Assembly (NCBI RefSeq): GCF_000092025.1 | Contig: NC_003064.2 | Location: 434,001-498,000, forward strand | DNA from: Agrobacterium fabrum str. C58 | GTDB taxonomy: Bacteria; Pseudomonadota; Alphaproteobacteria; Rhizobiales; Rhizobiaceae | Length of the DNA stretch: 64,000 nucleotides | Reading direction: 5' to 3' | Shown here: in pieces, positions 17,507 to 27,916 of the stretch | How the letters are laid out: each line of letters starts with the position of its first letter | Position numbering within the stretch: position 1 is the first letter of the stretch | Notes under the pieces: model-generated | What the model was told of the DNA's origin: nothing | Databases searched by the model: none | The model's input: only the letters and a program-made list of their open reading frames with translations | Program-made: the position numbers and the translations under genes

Positions 17507-18778
17507 ATGACCAAAAGAATGAAAAAGCTGGCGCTGGGCACCGCGACCGCCGTTTTGATGACGATGGGCGCTGTCGCGCCTGCGATGGCCGATACCGTGC
17601 TGAAATTCATTTCCTGGCAGACTGATGATGCCGGAACGGGGGAATGGTGGCGCTCCGCCATCGCCGCCTTCGAGAAACAGCATCCGGGTGTGAAAATCGA
17701 GTTCACCAAGGCGGAGCGCAGTTCCTACGCCGATACGATGACCACGCTTTTTGCCGCCAACCAGCCGCCGCAGATCGTGCATCTGGCGTCGTTCGAATTC
17801 CAGATGTTTGCCGATAGCGGCTGGCTGGAACCGCTCGATCCGTGGCTTAAGAAAGACGGCATCGACATGACGGGCTGGGCCGGCCAGCAAAAATGCGAAT
17901 GGAACGGCGAGACCGTCTGCATCATGACCAACTATTTTGGTTTCGTCATGGCTTATAACAAAAAGCTTCTGGAAGACGCGGGCGTTGCGGTTCCGAAGAC
18001 CTATGACGAGTTTCTGGCTGCGGCTAAAGCCACGACGAAGGATCTCAACGGCGACGGCATCATCGACCAGTTCGGAACCGGCCACGAAACCAAGGGCGGT
18101 CCAGGGCAATATCTGACGGAAATGCTGAACTATATCCTCGATGCCGGCGCCTACTGGACCGACAAGGACGGCAATATCACCATCGATACGCCGCAGATGG
18201 TCGAAGGCCTTTCACGCTGGAAAACCGTGATGAAGAGCGGCATCAGCCCGGTGGACATGAGCGCCAGCGACGTGCGCAAGCTGTTTGCCGATGGCAAGAT
18301 GGCCATGCGGCTCGATGGGCCCTGGCTTTACGGCACCACCGAGAAGGGGTCGGCCAAAAGCGACATCGTTTATGTCGCGCCGCCGCTTCATCCGCCGCTT
18401 GGCGGATCGTCCAACGTGCTGGCCATGCCGGCCGATATCCCCGATGACCAGAAGGCACTGGTCTGGGATTTTATCAAGCTGACGATGACGCCGGAATTCC
18501 AGCGCAGTTACGCAACCCTTGGCGGCAACACCCCGCCAAGTCCGAAGGCCGACGTCTCGGGCGTCGAAAAGACCATCCCGCATTTTCCGGTGCTGATCGA
18601 GACGATGAAGGCCGCGTCCGAGGCGGGTATCGACCGCATTCCGACCGGGCTTGAACTTTTCTACAACGAGTTCAGCAAGATGGTGATGGAAGAAAGCCAG
18701 CGGATGATCATTCAGGATCTTGATCCCGCAGAGGTGGCGAAAACCATGCAGGCAAAGGCCGAAGCCATCAAGGGTTGA
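17507..18778 (+). CDS. Sugar ABC transporter substrate-binding protein (family 1)
   Basis: 423-residue periplasmic binding protein. The signal peptide ends near APAMA-D. Family 1 features are visible: ITFTKAERSSYADTMTTLFA-like N-lobe, GFVMAYNKKLLEDAGV, WDFIKLTMTPEF and a C-terminal LDPAEVAKTMQAKAEAI helix. DLNGDGIIDQFG near residue 175 resembles a calcium-binding loop. ATG 17507 follows GGAGGAGG; the TTG at 17492 lies inside the ribosome-binding site. It delivers a sugar or sugar acid to the two permeases that follow. Confidence 0.93.
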   Translation: MTKRMKKLALGTATAVLMTMGAVAPAMADTVLKFISWQTDDAGTGEWWRSAIAAFEKQHPGVKIEFTKAERSSYADTMTTLFAANQPPQIVHLASFEFQMFADSGWLEPLDPWLKKDGIDMTGWAGQQKCEWNGETVCIMTNYFGFVMAYNKKLLEDAGVAVPKTYDEFLAAAKATTKDLNGDGIIDQFGTGHETKGGPGQYLTEMLNYILDAGAYWTDKDGNITIDTPQMVEGLSRWKTVMKSGISPVDMSASDVRKLFADGKMAMRLDGPWLYGTTEKGSAKSDIVYVAPPLHPPLGGSSNVLAMPADIPDDQKALVWDFIKLTMTPEFQRSYATLGGNTPPSPKADVSGVEKTIPHFPVLIETMKAASEAGIDRIPTGLELFYNEFSKMVMEESQRMIIQDLDPAEVAKTMQAKAEAIKG

Positions 18779-18861
18779 TCCCCCATTGTCCTGATCTTGT
18801 TGTCCTGCCATGGCCCGCAAAGGGCCATGGCCATCATCCGCATCTGGCAGGAGGACCATCC

Positions 18862-19788
18862 ATGACCGAACCCGTTCGGGCTGGGCGTCGCAAGTTCTTC
18901 GATCTTGCGCGTCCCAGCCGACAACATCTCCTCGGCTATATTCTGATCGCGCCCGCGGTCCTGATGGTTGCCGCCATCATCGTCTGGCCGCTCGTTCTGG
19001 CCATCGACCTGTCGTTCCAGCAGGTGAAGATACCAAGGCTCGGCGGCGCCAGTCGGCCGTTTTCGCTGAGCAACTATACATGGCTGTTCTCGTCGCCGGA
19101 ATTCTGGCTCTCCTGCTGGGTAACGCTGAAGCTGGTCGTGGTCGTTACCGCCGGCAGCGTCGCCGTTGGGCTCAGCACGGCGCTTCTCGCCAACAACCGG
19201 TTCAAAGGCCGGTCCGTCGCGCGCCTGGGAATGGCGCTGCCCTGGGCAGTGCCGGAAATCATCGCGGTCGTCATCTTTGCGTGGATGTTCGACACGTCCT
19301 TCGGTCTGTTCGGTTGGCTGGCGATCAAACTTGGTTTTACCGACCAGATGATCCCGTGGGTCAGTAGTTCCACGGCCGCTTTCTGGGCGGTGGCAATCAC
19401 AATGGTTTGGAAGGGTTTTCCTTTCGTCTCGATCATGTGTCTCGCTGGCCTGCAGTCCATCCCGGCCGATTATTATGCGGCGGCGAAGGTCGATGGCGCG
19501 AGTGTGTGGCAGCGTTTCCGCTGGATCACCATGCCGCTTTTGATGCCGGTGCTGGGCGTGACGCTGGTGCTGACGCTGCTGTGGGTATTCCGCGACTTCT
19601 CCATCATCAAGGTTCTGACCGGTGGCGGGCCGCTGCGTTCGACCCAGACGCTGTCGATCATGACCTATGACCAGGCTTTCCAATATCACAATTTCGGCCG
19701 CGCCGCCGCCGTCGGCGTGCTGACGCTGGTGATCTGCATCGTCGCGAGCCTTTTGATGCTCGGCCGGCGTTCGAAATCCATCTATTGA
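18862..19788 (+). CDS. Sugar ABC transporter permease (MalF-like)
   Basis: 308-residue inner-membrane protein with about six helices, the first at LLGYILIAPAVLMVAAIIVWPL. The permease EAA loop is YYAAAKVDGASVWQRFRWITMP, which contacts the ATPase. ATG 18862 follows AGGAGGA; the longer frame from 18775 overlaps the binding-protein stop and is not membrane-like. It forms a heterodimer channel with the next permease. Confidence 0.94.
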   Translation: MTEPVRAGRRKFFDLARPSRQHLLGYILIAPAVLMVAAIIVWPLVLAIDLSFQQVKIPRLGGASRPFSLSNYTWLFSSPEFWLSCWVTLKLVVVVTAGSVAVGLSTALLANNRFKGRSVARLGMALPWAVPEIIAVVIFAWMFDTSFGLFGWLAIKLGFTDQMIPWVSSSTAAFWAVAITMVWKGFPFVSIMCLAGLQSIPADYYAAAKVDGASVWQRFRWITMPLLMPVLGVTLVLTLLWVFRDFSIIKVLTGGGPLRSTQTLSIMTYDQAFQYHNFGRAAAVGVLTLVICIVASLLMLGRRSKSIY

Positions 19789-19798
19789 GGAGGCTTTG

Positions 19799-20629
19799 AT
19801 GAAACGGACATTTTTACAGAGCCTTGCCCTTTACGCGACTGTGATCTTCACGCTGGTGATGGTCCTGTTCCCGGTCTACTGGCTGTTGGTTACCGCACTT
19901 TCCACCACCGATGAGCTCTATCGCCTGCCGCCGACCTTCTGGCCGGACGATCCGCAATGGGACATTTTCGCCCGGGTCTGGGCGGCAAAACCGATCCTGC
20001 TATGGCTGTGGAATTCGATGCTGGCGGCCATCGGCTCGGTGGCGCTGTCGATGCTGGTCTCGGTCAGCGCCGGTTATGCGCTGTCGCGATATTCCATGAG
20101 GGGTGGTGCGACCATGGGTCTCTTCGTGCTGACGGCGAAGATGCTGCCCGCGACGCTTTTGGTCATTCCGCTGTTTTCGATCTTTTCGAGCTTCGGCCTG
20201 ATCGGCAGCCTGTGGACACTGGTTCTGGCGCATTCGACGATGATCATTCCTTTCGCCACATGGATGCTGAAAGGCTATTTCGACACCATTCCGAAGGAGC
20301 TGGAGCAGGCCGCCATGGTGGACGGGTGCTCGCCGATCGGCGCAATGGTGCGCGTCGTGCTTCCCATCGCCACGCCGGGGCTTGCCGCCACCGCACTTTA
20401 TGCCTTCGTGCTCAGCTGGGCAGACTATGCCTATGCGCGCACCTTCCTCGTCAACTCGCCGGACAACTGGACGGCCAATCTCGGCATCACCACGATGCAG
20501 GGCGAATATGTCACCTACTGGAACGACATTTCCGCCGCATCCGTGTTCATCGCGCTGCCGATCATCGCAATCTACCTGTTCCTGGAACGTTATTTGGTCG
20601 GCGGTCTCACCGCTGGCGCGGAGAAATAA
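19799..20629 (+). CDS. Sugar ABC transporter permease (MalG-like)
   Basis: 276-residue permease with six predicted helices. The EAA loop is ELEQAAMVDGCSPIGAMVRVVLP, and a typical MalG C-terminus ends FLERYLVGGLTAGAEK. ATG 19799 sits after GAGGAGG; the adjacent TTG is not needed. It is 10 bp after the first permease and 2 bp before the ATPase gene. Confidence 0.94.
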   Translation: MKRTFLQSLALYATVIFTLVMVLFPVYWLLVTALSTTDELYRLPPTFWPDDPQWDIFARVWAAKPILLWLWNSMLAAIGSVALSMLVSVSAGYALSRYSMRGGATMGLFVLTAKMLPATLLVIPLFSIFSSFGLIGSLWTLVLAHSTMIIPFATWMLKGYFDTIPKELEQAAMVDGCSPIGAMVRVVLPIATPGLAATALYAFVLSWADYAYARTFLVNSPDNWTANLGITTMQGEYVTYWNDISAASVFIALPIIAIYLFLERYLVGGLTAGAEK

Positions 20630-20631
20630 GC

Positions 20632-21714
20632 ATGGCCAATATTTCCATTCGCAACGTCAGCAAGTCCTATGGCGCGCTGAACGTGCTCAGGCCCTTTTCG
20701 CTTGAGATCGAGAACGGCGAGTTCGTTGTGCTGGTCGGGCCGTCCGGCTGCGGCAAGTCGACGATGTTGAAAATCCTTGCCGGTCTCGAACCGGCAAGCG
20801 AAGGGCAGATTTTCATCGGCGACAACGAGGTGACGGATCTGGCGCCGGGTGACCGCGACATCGCCATGGTGTTTCAGAATTATGCGCTTTATCCGCACCT
20901 CACCGTTCGCCAGAATATCGGCTTCGGCCTGAAGATGCGCGGCACGGACAAGGCCGAGATCGACCGGCGGGTCGATGATGCGGCGCGCATTCTGGAAGTC
21001 ACACCCTATCTCGATCGCAAGCCCAAGGATCTGTCGGGCGGTCAGCGCCAGCGCGTCGCGCTCGGCCGTGCGATCGTGCGCCAGCCGCAGGCCTTCCTGA
21101 TGGATGAGCCGCTGTCCAACCTCGATGCCAAGCTGCGCGTTCACATGCGTGCGGAAATCGGCGCATTGCACAAGCGCATCGGTGTCACAACCGTTTATGT
21201 GACGCATGATCAGGTTGAGGCGATGACGATGGCGGACCGTGTCGTCATCATGCAGGGCGGCATCATCCAGCAGATCGCCGCACCGGACGAGCTTTTCAAC
21301 AATCCGGCCAATCTTTTCGTTGCCGGTTTCATCGGCTCGCCCGGCATGAATTTCCTCAACGCGGAACTGCGCGGCGGCGCGGTGACCCTGTTTGGGCAAC
21401 CGGTTTCCCTGCCGGGCGCTGTCGGCCGGGAGGGCAGCGTGATCGTCGGCCTGCGGCCGGAACATCTCGTTCTGGGCGACGCGCCGGTCACCTTCGATGT
21501 TCGGCCGACGCTGGTAGAAAGCCTGGGATCTGAAAAATACGTCTATTTCGATGCGGAAGGTGCAAGGGTCGCTGACGGTGAGGAGGGCAAGTCCAAGGGG
21601 CTGATCGCACGCGTCTCGCACACCGGTAACCTTCCCGGCAATGAGGCGCTCCGGCTCGGTTTCGATCCGGCCCAGCTTTATCTCTTCGATGCAAAGACCG
21701 GAGCACGGCTATGA
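20632..21714 (+). CDS. Sugar ABC transporter ATP-binding protein (UgpC/MalK/MsmX type)
   Basis: 360-residue ATPase. Walker A is GPSGCGKST, the Q-loop FQNYALYPHLTV, the signature LSGGQRQRVALGRA, Walker B FLMDEPLSNLDAKLR and the H-loop VTHDQ. A C-terminal TOBE domain (about 235-360, with VIVGLRPEHL) is typical of sugar importers. A much longer frame runs upstream to 19957, but it is antisense-like reading of the permease gene; ATG 20632 is the true start by family alignment. It overlaps the epimerase gene by 4 bases. Confidence 0.95.
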   Translation: MANISIRNVSKSYGALNVLRPFSLEIENGEFVVLVGPSGCGKSTMLKILAGLEPASEGQIFIGDNEVTDLAPGDRDIAMVFQNYALYPHLTVRQNIGFGLKMRGTDKAEIDRRVDDAARILEVTPYLDRKPKDLSGGQRQRVALGRAIVRQPQAFLMDEPLSNLDAKLRVHMRAEIGALHKRIGVTTVYVTHDQVEAMTMADRVVIMQGGIIQQIAAPDELFNNPANLFVAGFIGSPGMNFLNAELRGGAVTLFGQPVSLPGAVGREGSVIVGLRPEHLVLGDAPVTFDVRPTLVESLGSEKYVYFDAEGARVADGEEGKSKGLIARVSHTGNLPGNEALRLGFDPAQLYLFDAKTGARL

Positions 21715-22694
21715 TCCTCGTCACCGGATCGGCAGGCCGTGTCGGCCGTGCCGTTGTTGCCGCCTTGCGCACACAGGGCCGCACCGTTCGCGGTTTTGAT
21801 CTCAGGCCATCGGGAACCGGCGGCGAGGAGGTCGTCGGGTCGCTGGAGGATGGGCAGGCACTGTCCGATGCCATCATGGGCGTCAGCGCCGTCCTGCATC
21901 TTGGCGCCTTTATGTCCTGGGCTCCGGCGGATCGCGACCGCATGTTTGCCGTCAATGTCGAGGGCACGCGCCGGCTTCTGGATGCGGCTTCGGCGGCTGG
22001 TGTGCGGCGGTTCGTTTTCGCCTCCTCGGGTGAGGTCTATCCGGAAAACCGGCCGGAGTTCCTGCCGGTCACCGAGGACCATCCGCTTTGCCCCAATTCG
22101 CCCTATGGTCTGACCAAGCTTCTGGGCGAAGAGCTGGTGCGATTTCATCAGCGAAGCGGCGCCATGGAAACGGTGATCCTGCGTTTTTCGCATACGCAGG
22201 ATGCGACAGAGCTGCTGGATGAGGACAGTTTCTTTTCCGGTCCCCGGTTTTTCCTGCGGCCGCGCATTCACCAGCAGCAGAATTTCGGAAACGCTGCCAT
22301 CGCCGAATTGCTCCAATCCCGCGATATCGGTGAGCCGTCGCACATTCTGGCGCGTAATGAAAACGGCCGACCGTTCCGTATGCATATAACCGATACGCGT
22401 GACATGGTGGCGGGGATTCTGCTCGCTCTCGATCACCCCGAAGCGGCGGGCGGCACCTTCAATCTCGGTGCCGATGAACCGGCCGATTTCGCCGCGCTTC
22501 TGCCGAAAATTGCGGCGCTGACCGGCCTTCCCATCGTGACAGTCGATTTTCCCGGCGACGGCGTTTATTACCATACGTCCAATGAGCGGATCAGAAACAC
22601 TTTGGGGTTTGAAGCAGAATGGACGATGGACAGGATGCTGGAAGAAGCGGCCACCGCAAGGCGGCAACGGCTCGCGAAGGAGCAGAGGCGATGA
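21711..22694 (+). CDS. NAD-dependent epimerase/dehydratase family protein
   Basis: 327-residue extended SDR. The Rossmann motif is GSAGRVG (6-12), with FASSGEVYP and the active-site pair Y132-x-x-x-K136 (YGLTK). A C-terminal substrate domain contains DTRDMVAGILLAL and FNLGADEP. In this setting it may oxidise or epimerise the imported sugar, in the manner of uronate or sugar dehydrogenases; that is inference. It overlaps both neighbours, so translation is coupled. Confidence 0.88.
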   Translation: MILVTGSAGRVGRAVVAALRTQGRTVRGFDLRPSGTGGEEVVGSLEDGQALSDAIMGVSAVLHLGAFMSWAPADRDRMFAVNVEGTRRLLDAASAAGVRRFVFASSGEVYPENRPEFLPVTEDHPLCPNSPYGLTKLLGEELVRFHQRSGAMETVILRFSHTQDATELLDEDSFFSGPRFFLRPRIHQQQNFGNAAIAELLQSRDIGEPSHILARNENGRPFRMHITDTRDMVAGILLALDHPEAAGGTFNLGADEPADFAALLPKIAALTGLPIVTVDFPGDGVYYHTSNERIRNTLGFEAEWTMDRMLEEAATARRQRLAKEQRR

Positions 22695-24373
22695 AACCCG
22701 AGACGCCGGGCGGCACGGCGGCGCTGGCCAAGGGTCTGACCCTGCTCGACATGGTTGCCGATGCGCCTGAACCGCCGCGTTTTGCCGAGTTGTTGCGCGC
22801 CTCCGGCCTGCCGAAGCCGACCTTTGCGCGCATCCTGCGGACCCTCATCGCCTATGGCCTCGTGCGTCAGGATGAGGCCCGTGGCACCTATGTTCTCGGC
22901 CAGCGTTTTCTGGAAATGTCCCATAAGGTCTGGGAGAGCTTCGATCTCGTCTCGGCAGCGACGCCGGAACTCGAGCGGCTGGCCGCCGAACTGGGGGAGA
23001 CGGTTGCGCTGTGCCGGCTTGACGGTACGATGACGCAATATCTCGCCGAGCGCTCGCCGAACGGTCTTTCCGTGCGCGTCGAGGTAGGACGCCGCGTTCC
23101 CCTGCATTGCACGGCGCCGGGAAAGGCGCTGCTCGCGTTTCAGGATCCCGCTGTCGGCCGCGCCCTGCTGGATCGCCTGACACTCGATCTGCAGACAGCC
23201 AAGACCATCACCACCCTCGATGCGCTGCAGGCCGATCTGACGCTGACGCGGGCGAGGGGTTATTCGATTTCTTATGAAGAACATCTGCCGGGCGTGAATT
23301 CGGTTGCTGCGCCTGTCATGGGCCGGGACAATACGCCGATGGGTGTGCTTGTTGCGCTTGGGCCGTCATCGCGGCTCGATTCCTCCAATATTCATCCCGC
23401 CGGTCGGGAATTGATTGCCGCCGCCCGCCGGATTACCGGCGCCGCCGGGGCCGTGGCGATCAGCTCGCGACCACGCCCGCGTTCCGCAACGGGCCGCCCC
23501 AGCGCCGAACTCAGTTGCATTCTGCCATGGGGTGCGCAGCTGGGGGAAAGTCCGGTCTGGCACGAGGGCGAAGATGCGCTCTATTGGGTGGATATTCTCC
23601 ATCCTGCCGTACACCGTTTCGATCCCGCCACTGGCCGCAACGAAACCTGCGAGACCGGCAAGCTGGTCAGCGCCGTCATACCGGTCACCGGCGGACGGTT
23701 GCTGGTCGCGTCGCAGGATGGCGTTGAATGGCTGGATTTCGCCTCCGGCCGGCTGACCCCGTTCGTCAGCCCGGAGGCCGGCATCGCCGACAACCGCCTG
23801 AACGATGCCAAATGCGGGCCGGATGGCGCGATCTGGGTCGGCTCGATGCGCATCGATGCCTCCAAGCCCACGGGTGCGCTTTATCGTATCAACGCCAACG
23901 GCGCATCCGAGCGCAAGGAAGGCGGCATCATCGTCTCCAACGGTCTCGGCTGGAGCCCAGATGGCAGGACCTTCTATTTCGTCGATACCGTGCCCGGCCT
24001 CATCCATGCCTATGATTGCGATCCGGCGACGGGTGCGCTGTCGCAGCGCCGTGAATTCGCCCGCATTCCGGTGGCCGATGGCCGGCCGGATGGTCTCGCC
24101 GTGGATGCGGAAGGCGGTGTCTGGTGCGCGATCTGGGATGGCTGGTGCGTGCGTCGCTATCTTCCTAACGGCAAGCTGGACCAGGTGATCGACATGCCGG
24201 TGCCGCGCCCTTCCAGCATTGCCTTTGGCGGGCCGGACCTGTCGACGCTATTCATCACCAGCGCCCGCACACGACTGCCTGCATCCACACTTGCCGACGC
24301 GCCGCTGTCTGGCGGCCTGTTTTCATGCCGCCCGGGAATTTCCGGCGCGCGCATTGCCATGTTTGAAGGATAA
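22691..24373 (+). CDS. IclR regulator fused to SMP-30/gluconolactonase
   Basis: 560-residue two-part protein. Residues about 8-70 form an IclR winged helix (ALAKGLTLLDMVADAPEP, LPKPTFARILRTLIAYGLV). About 85-255 form the IclR effector domain (VEVGRRVPLHCTAPGKALLAF, SYEEHLPGVNSVAAPV). A proline/arginine-rich linker leads to an SMP-30 beta-propeller (about 275-560). Lactonase metal ligands are present: Glu in LGESPVW, Asn in DNRLNDAKCGPDG, Asn in VSNGLGWSPDG and Asp in GRPDGLAVD. The frame is continuous. ATG 22691 overlaps the upstream stop. It probably senses and hydrolyses a sugar lactone while regulating the operon. Confidence 0.9.
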   Translation: MKPETPGGTAALAKGLTLLDMVADAPEPPRFAELLRASGLPKPTFARILRTLIAYGLVRQDEARGTYVLGQRFLEMSHKVWESFDLVSAATPELERLAAELGETVALCRLDGTMTQYLAERSPNGLSVRVEVGRRVPLHCTAPGKALLAFQDPAVGRALLDRLTLDLQTAKTITTLDALQADLTLTRARGYSISYEEHLPGVNSVAAPVMGRDNTPMGVLVALGPSSRLDSSNIHPAGRELIAAARRITGAAGAVAISSRPRPRSATGRPSAELSCILPWGAQLGESPVWHEGEDALYWVDILHPAVHRFDPATGRNETCETGKLVSAVIPVTGGRLLVASQDGVEWLDFASGRLTPFVSPEAGIADNRLNDAKCGPDGAIWVGSMRIDASKPTGALYRINANGASERKEGGIIVSNGLGWSPDGRTFYFVDTVPGLIHAYDCDPATGALSQRREFARIPVADGRPDGLAVDAEGGVWCAIWDGWCVRRYLPNGKLDQVIDMPVPRPSSIAFGGPDLSTLFITSARTRLPASTLADAPLSGGLFSCRPGISGARIAMFEG

Positions 24374-24376
24374 AGC

Positions 24377-25138
24377 ATGCGTCTCGAAACGATCTTTGGA
24401 TTGAGAGGCCGTACGGCACTCGTCACCGGTTCAAGCCGCGGGATAGGAGCGGCAATCGCCGAGGGTCTCGCCGGCGCTGGTGCGCATGTCATTCTGCATG
24501 GCGTAAAGCCGGGCTCCACGGCGGCCGTACAACAACGGATTATCGCGAGCGGCGGTACAGCGCAGGAACTGGCGGGCGATCTCTCCGAAGCCGGCGCTGG
24601 CACCGATCTGATAGAGCGCGCCGAGGCGATTGCACCCGTCGATATTCTCGTCATCAACGCGAGTGCACAGATCAATGCGACGCTTTCTGCGTTGACGCCG
24701 AATGATCTGGCGTTTCAGCTGGCTGTCAATCTGGGTTCGACCGTCGATATGCTGCAATCTGCGCTGCCGAAAATGGTGGCGCGCAAGTGGGGCAGGGTAG
24801 TTTCTATAGGCTCAATCAATCAGCTGAGGCCCAAAAGCGTTGTCACCGCCTACGCTGCAACAAAGGCTGCGCAGCACAATTTGATCCAAAGCCAGGCGCG
24901 AGACTTCGCTGGCGATAACGTGTTGCTCAACACTCTTGCTCCCGGCCTTGTCGATACGGACCGCAACGCCGACCGACGCGCTCAAGATCCGGAGGGCTGG
25001 GATGAATATGTGAGGACATTGAACTGGATGGGGCGTGCTGGACGACCAGAGGAGATGGTCGGGGCGGCTCTGTTCCTGGCGTCTGAGGCTTGCAGCTTCA
25101 TGACGGGAGAGACAATCTTTCTGACGGGTGGCTATTGA
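24377..25138 (+). CDS. SDR family oxidoreductase (FabG-like)
   Basis: 253-residue classical SDR with TGSSRGIG (17-24), Ser146, Tyr159 and Lys163 (YAATKAA), and the C-terminal GETIFLTGGY of the FabG/glucose-dehydrogenase group. The usual NNAG reads NASA (94-97). It follows the fused regulator by 3 bp and is probably the sugar dehydrogenase that makes the lactone acted on by the SMP-30 domain, or a downstream sugar-acid reductase. It converges on kup. Confidence 0.9.
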   Translation: MRLETIFGLRGRTALVTGSSRGIGAAIAEGLAGAGAHVILHGVKPGSTAAVQQRIIASGGTAQELAGDLSEAGAGTDLIERAEAIAPVDILVINASAQINATLSALTPNDLAFQLAVNLGSTVDMLQSALPKMVARKWGRVVSIGSINQLRPKSVVTAYAATKAAQHNLIQSQARDFAGDNVLLNTLAPGLVDTDRNADRRAQDPEGWDEYVRTLNWMGRAGRPEEMVGAALFLASEACSFMTGETIFLTGGY

Positions 25139-25193
25139 CCGGGGCACTGACGGACGACATGCGGGTTGGCTCCCACCCTGAAAAGATTTTTTG

Positions 25194-27110
25194 TTAGATC
25201 GCGACCTGCTCACCGATCTCGATCACCCGATTGGGCGGGAGCTTGAAGTACGCTGACGGATCAACCCCAAAATCCGCCAGTGCGATGTACAAATCTTCCT
25301 GCCAGCGAGGCAGGCCGGTATTCGGCGTGGCGATAAGGTTGCGGCGGCCAAGATAGAACGAGGTCTGCATGATCTCGAACTTGAAACCTTTCTTTTTGCA
25401 GAGAGGCAGCGCCTTTACGACATTCGGATCATCCATAAAACCGAAATTGATATCTAGTCGCATGAAATGCTTGGATATCCGCGTTATCTCCACACGGTCG
25501 GTGTCAGCGACATAGGGTTTGTCATGGGTCCAGATCGTCAGGATGACATTTTGCTCATGAAGCACGTGATTGTGCTTGAGATTGTGAAGCAGAACGCTTG
25601 GAGCCTTGTCAGGCACACTTGTGAGAAAGACCGCGGTTCCCGACACCAAAACGGGAGCACTGCGGGATTCGCGAGAGATCGATCGTTCCAGTGAGGTTAT
25701 AAAAGTATCGAGGGAGACATCATTCTTGGATATCTTCTCTCTCAGATAGCGCGATCCCTTTGTCCACGTCCACATCACGAGGATGATTACTCCTGCCAGG
25801 GCAAGCGGTACCCAACCGCCGTCATGGACCTTCAGCAAATTGGCGGCCAGAAAAACGGCTTCAATCGAAAACAGCGGTGCCAATAAGATCGCGGCAGTGA
25901 ATGCTGACTTACCTCTGATCGACCGAAGAAATTGGAAGGCCATCAGCGTCGTGACGACCATCGCACCGGTAACAGAAATGCCATATGCGGTCGCAAGCGA
26001 TTCCGAATCCCCGAATGAGAAGATCAGCACGAGGACACCAATGAACAGTACCATGTTGACGGCCGGCACGTAAATCTGCCCGGTGTTGGTCTCTGACGTG
26101 AAACGGATCATTAGTTTCGGCAGAAATCCGAGGTGCACCGCTTGGCGTGCCAGTGAAAATGCTCCGGTGATGACAGCCTGGCTCGCAATGACAGTCGCCA
26201 TTGTCGCCAGGATAATCATCGGAAACAGCGCCCATTCCGGGTAGAGCAGATAGAACGGGTTTTCGATCGCTGCGGGATTGCTCAATACGAGAGCCCCCTG
26301 GCCGAGATAATTAAGGGCAAGTGCCGGGAAGACGAGAATGAACCAGGCCACGCTGATGGGCTTGCGTCCGAAGTGTCCAAGATCAGCGTAAAGCGCTTCC
26401 GCTCCTGTCACGGTAAGGAAGACAGCACCGAGCACGATCAGTCCGGCCCATCCCGCATGGGTTATGAACCACAGAGCATTGATAGGATTGACCGCTTCCA
26501 GAATGGTCCAGTCGTCGCCGATGTGGATGAGACCGCCCCAGGCCATTGCGAGGAACCAAACGACCGTAATCGGACCGAAAAAGACGGCGACGGCGCCGGT
26601 ACCCTTGGACTGGACGGCGAATAATCCTACCATGATTAGCGCGGAGAGCGGCAGGACGTAATCGGAGAAGGCAGGCGTGACAAGTTTCATGCCCTCCAGT
26701 GCCGACATGACTGAAAGAGCAGGGGTAATCATCGCATCGCCGATGAAAAGTGCCGAGCCTATCAGGCCTGCAAAAAACAGAACCGGCATATAGCTGCCCG
26801 TCTTTTTCATCAAAAGTGCGAGCAGGGAGAGAGTACCACCTTCACCGTCATTGTCGGCGCGAAGGAGAAAAAGCACATATTTGAAAGTCACGATGATGGT
26901 CAATGTCCAGATCATCAAAGAGATCAGGCCGACGACGTGCTCGTGCTGCACACCGTTTGCCGTAAACGGGCGCAACGATTCCCTGAACGCGTATAATGGG
27001 CTTGTACCGATATCTCCGTAGACAACACCAATCGAACCAAGAAGGAGAACGAGGAACTTCTTCGTCTCAGACCGGCTGTCGGGAACAGTGGAATTCGAGG
27101 ATGTCATCAT
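25194..27110 (-). CDS. kup: Kup-family potassium uptake permease
   Basis: 638-residue low-affinity K+/H+ symporter of the inner membrane. The family signature is [19 protein letters not shown], followed by about twelve hydrophobic helices and a cytoplasmic C-terminal domain ending with the [20 protein letters not shown] segment. Length matches the family (about 620-640). The Kup N-terminal motif [17 protein letters not shown] is intact and no disruption is seen. The gene is single and converges on the SDR gene. Confidence 0.96.
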   Translation of the reverse strand: MMTSSNSTVPDSRSETKKFLVLLLGSIGVVYGDIGTSPLYAFRESLRPFTANGVQHEHVVGLISLMIWTLTIIVTFKYVLFLLRADNDGEGGTLSLLALLMKKTGSYMPVLFFAGLIGSALFIGDAMITPALSVMSALEGMKLVTPAFSDYVLPLSALIMVGLFAVQSKGTGAVAVFFGPITVVWFLAMAWGGLIHIGDDWTILEAVNPINALWFITHAGWAGLIVLGAVFLTVTGAEALYADLGHFGRKPISVAWFILVFPALALNYLGQGALVLSNPAAIENPFYLLYPEWALFPMIILATMATVIASQAVITGAFSLARQAVHLGFLPKLMIRFTSETNTGQIYVPAVNMVLFIGVLVLIFSFGDSESLATAYGISVTGAMVVTTLMAFQFLRSIRGKSAFTAAILLAPLFSIEAVFLAANLLKVHDGGWVPLALAGVIILVMWTWTKGSRYLREKISKNDVSLDTFITSLERSISRESRSAPVLVSGTAVFLTSVPDKAPSVLLHNLKHNHVLHEQNVILTIWTHDKPYVADTDRVEITRISKHFMRLDINFGFMDDPNVVKALPLCKKKGFKFEIMQTSFYLGRRNLIATPNTGLPRWQEDLYIALADFGVDPSAYFKLPPNRVIEIGEQVAI

Positions 27111-27362
27111 GTCTCCGGCCGATTACCCGATGCCATATGTTTATGGTGCGTTGCGGTACGTCAAGAGCATAACTTTGAGATCATCGACACATGCGCGTGG
27201 AAATTTCACTTGTCTTATCTGACCTCGTCAGACTTGAACGCGTACCGATCATTTCCCACATGACTAACTACCCGCTGGTCCGGGCCCCTCTGGTGAAAGT
27301 TACGGCGCTTTTGCGATGTCGGACCTCTAAAACGACATTTACGCCGCGCCATGAGGAGCATC

Positions 27363-27674
27363 ATGATTGCAGACGTCGCTGCATGGATTTTCACCCTGTT
27401 TGTTGTAGATCCCTTTCAGGCCGAGATGAAGAGTGCTCTCGAACGTGCAAATCTCCCTGTCGAAGTTGTGCAACAATCGAGAGAGTGCCTGGCCACACAG
27501 GTGCCGCGCCTTGTGGAACGGGCGGACAATGAGCCGGGCTGGGCCGTCGCCACGGCCGTCGGCATATCAATCGGATGGACGCCTCCGGAACGTTTGCTTG
27601 ATGCAACCGACCCGACATGTGGCACATTACGTGGATTGATGGTGTTCGAAAACTCACCCGAAGCGGAAGGGTGA
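27363..27674 (+). CDS. Small conserved hypothetical protein
   Basis: 103-residue protein of unknown function. The N-terminus is hydrophobic (IADVAAWIFTLFVVDPF) and amphipathic helices follow (AEMKSALERANLPVEVVQQSREC). A central ERADNEPGWAVATAVGISIGW segment may be a second membrane-associated stretch. ATG 27363 is preceded by GAGGAG. It stands between kup and dinB with no clear partner. Confidence 0.6.
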   Translation: MIADVAAWIFTLFVVDPFQAEMKSALERANLPVEVVQQSRECLATQVPRLVERADNEPGWAVATAVGISIGWTPPERLLDATDPTCGTLRGLMVFENSPEAEG

Positions 27675-27916
27675 ATTCCGAACTATACCCAGGCCGCATG
27701 CGTCAACTACAGATATCAGAAAACAAAGATCGAGGGCGGTCGGCATCATGGTCGTGCTGTCATCAGCATATTCTGCTGTCCTCCCGCTTTGATCGACCCA
27801 TGTCGCTGTCGTGACTCGATTTCGAGCAAATGCCAAACTGTCTGGAAACACCTTGGATTCGTTTCCACCAGATGATATGTTCTCTCTTTGTTTCCGTCCG
27901 CAATTGAACGAAATCC

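Noticed and set aside
19957..20631. In-frame extension upstream of the sugar ATPase gene
   Set aside because: The extension reads a different frame of the MalG-like permease. ATPase homology begins at ATG 20632.
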